Positions 63,786 through 64,000 of a DNA stretch of 64,000 nucleotides are shown here, piece by piece. Each line of letters starts with the position of its first letter. The stretch's first letter is position 1. The DNA comes from Riemerella columbina DSM 16469 (GTDB lineage Bacteria > Bacteroidota > Bacteroidia > Flavobacteriales > Weeksellaceae). The DNA lies in NCBI RefSeq assembly GCF_000374405.1, contig NZ_KB894281.1:52207-116206 (forward strand), written 5' to 3'. The notes under the pieces were generated by a model that saw nothing but the letters and a program-made list of their open reading frames with translations, made no database searches and was not told the DNA's origin. A program made the position numbers and the translations under genes.

Positions 63786-64000
63786 ATGAAAAATAGAATA
63801 ATATTGGCAAGTCTGTTATTAGGCTCTTTAGCATACGGACAAATAAAAGTACATACAGGACTAGATACATCAATAGGGAATGAAAATCCGTTTTTAGACG
63901 CATCTGCATATAATAACTTTAATAACAATGTAGGAAAAGGATTATATTTTCCGACAACGGATTTAACGACATGGGAGTTTAAGACTAATGCCATCAACCC
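63786..64000 (+). CDS. Secreted protein, N-terminal part (runs off the window)
   Basis: ATG at 63786 opens a signal peptide (MKNRIILASLLLGSLAYGQ) and then IKVHTGLDTSIGNENPFLDASA, similar in style to the protein upstream. It then reads GLYFPTTDLTTWEF, paralleling GVLIPRVS in its neighbour. At least 71 codons; the end lies beyond base 64000. Probably a paralogue or partner of the preceding gene. Confidence 0.7.
   Translation, partial: MKNRIILASLLLGSLAYGQIKVHTGLDTSIGNENPFLDASAYNNFNNNVGKGLYFPTTDLTTWEFKTNAIN

Noticed and set aside
1..64000. tRNA, rRNA, CRISPR arrays, insertion sequences, integrase genes and prophage
   Set aside because: None could be seen: no tRNA-like cloverleaf, no regular spaced repeats, and no transposase or integrase motif among the proteins.

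Overview
The window is about 37% G+C chromosomal DNA from a Bacteroidota species, most likely order Flavobacteriales in the Weeksellaceae (Chryseobacterium/Riemerella/Bergeyella-like). The evidence is a GLPGLI-family protein, a type IX secretion type B C-terminal domain, a TamL lipoprotein, a lipoprotein-type LptC, DUF4199 and DUF2723 proteins, a stand-alone MnmD, Bacteroidota promoters (TTG, 19-20 nt, TAnnTTTG) and no Shine-Dalgarno dependence. No rRNA, tRNA, CRISPR array, phage or insertion sequence was seen. Genus-level placement is inference.

Layout. 1-4.7 kb: end of the trp operon (trpF-trpB-trpA), gamma-glutamyltransferase and a GLPGLI protein. 4.7-11.7 kb (minus strand): glycosyltransferase, DUF4199 protein, an M1-peptidase-like outer-membrane protein that has lost its zinc motif, a fused OPRT-OMPDC UMP synthase, and holB. 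11.8-17.3 kb: envelope genes (outer-membrane protein, lptC, tamL) and an rRNA methyltransferase whose start codon directly abuts that of tamL. 17.3-30.8 kb: housekeeping and nucleic-acid genes (folP, AddB-like nuclease, dgt, a cyclophilin-FKBP fusion, ilvE, mnmD, cca, a frameshifted membrane-protein gene, TIGR02757, rnz, rdgB, a CPBP protease). 30.8-34.3 kb: a large DUF2723 membrane protein. 34.3-38.7 kb: a carotenoid (zeaxanthin-type) cluster in decay. crtI and crtB each carry an in-frame TAG, crtY and a small secreted-protein gene each carry a one-base frameshift, and only crtZ is intact. Two flavobacterial dispersed repeats lie in the gaps around crtB. 38.8-46.7 kb: a giant type IX-secreted protein, then permease-dacB-histidine kinase. 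46.8-51.2 kb: ychF, a NUDIX gene and a cold-shock group (DEAD-box helicase and two cold-shock-domain proteins behind a 150-nt leader). 51.2-61.5 kb: ndk, nhaA, rel, msrC, der, a second dacB and priA. 61.5-64 kb: 1 kb of repeat-bearing non-coding DNA with a good promoter, an HU-like gene, a GC-rich block of mutually exclusive hairpins, and the start of a series of secreted surface proteins.

Most interesting. (1) Between ndk and nhaA, on the otherwise unused plus strand, there is a sigma-54-like -24/-12 promoter, a 9-codon micro-ORF and an intrinsic terminator within about 100 bp. This looks like a compact, undescribed small RNA or micropeptide gene. (2) The carotenoid cluster carries four separate lesions. 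(3) A eukaryote-like UMP synthase fusion. (4) The competing hairpins after the HU gene. (5) The zero-spacing tamL/methyltransferase divergent pair, with the methyltransferase promoter inside the tamL signal-peptide codons.
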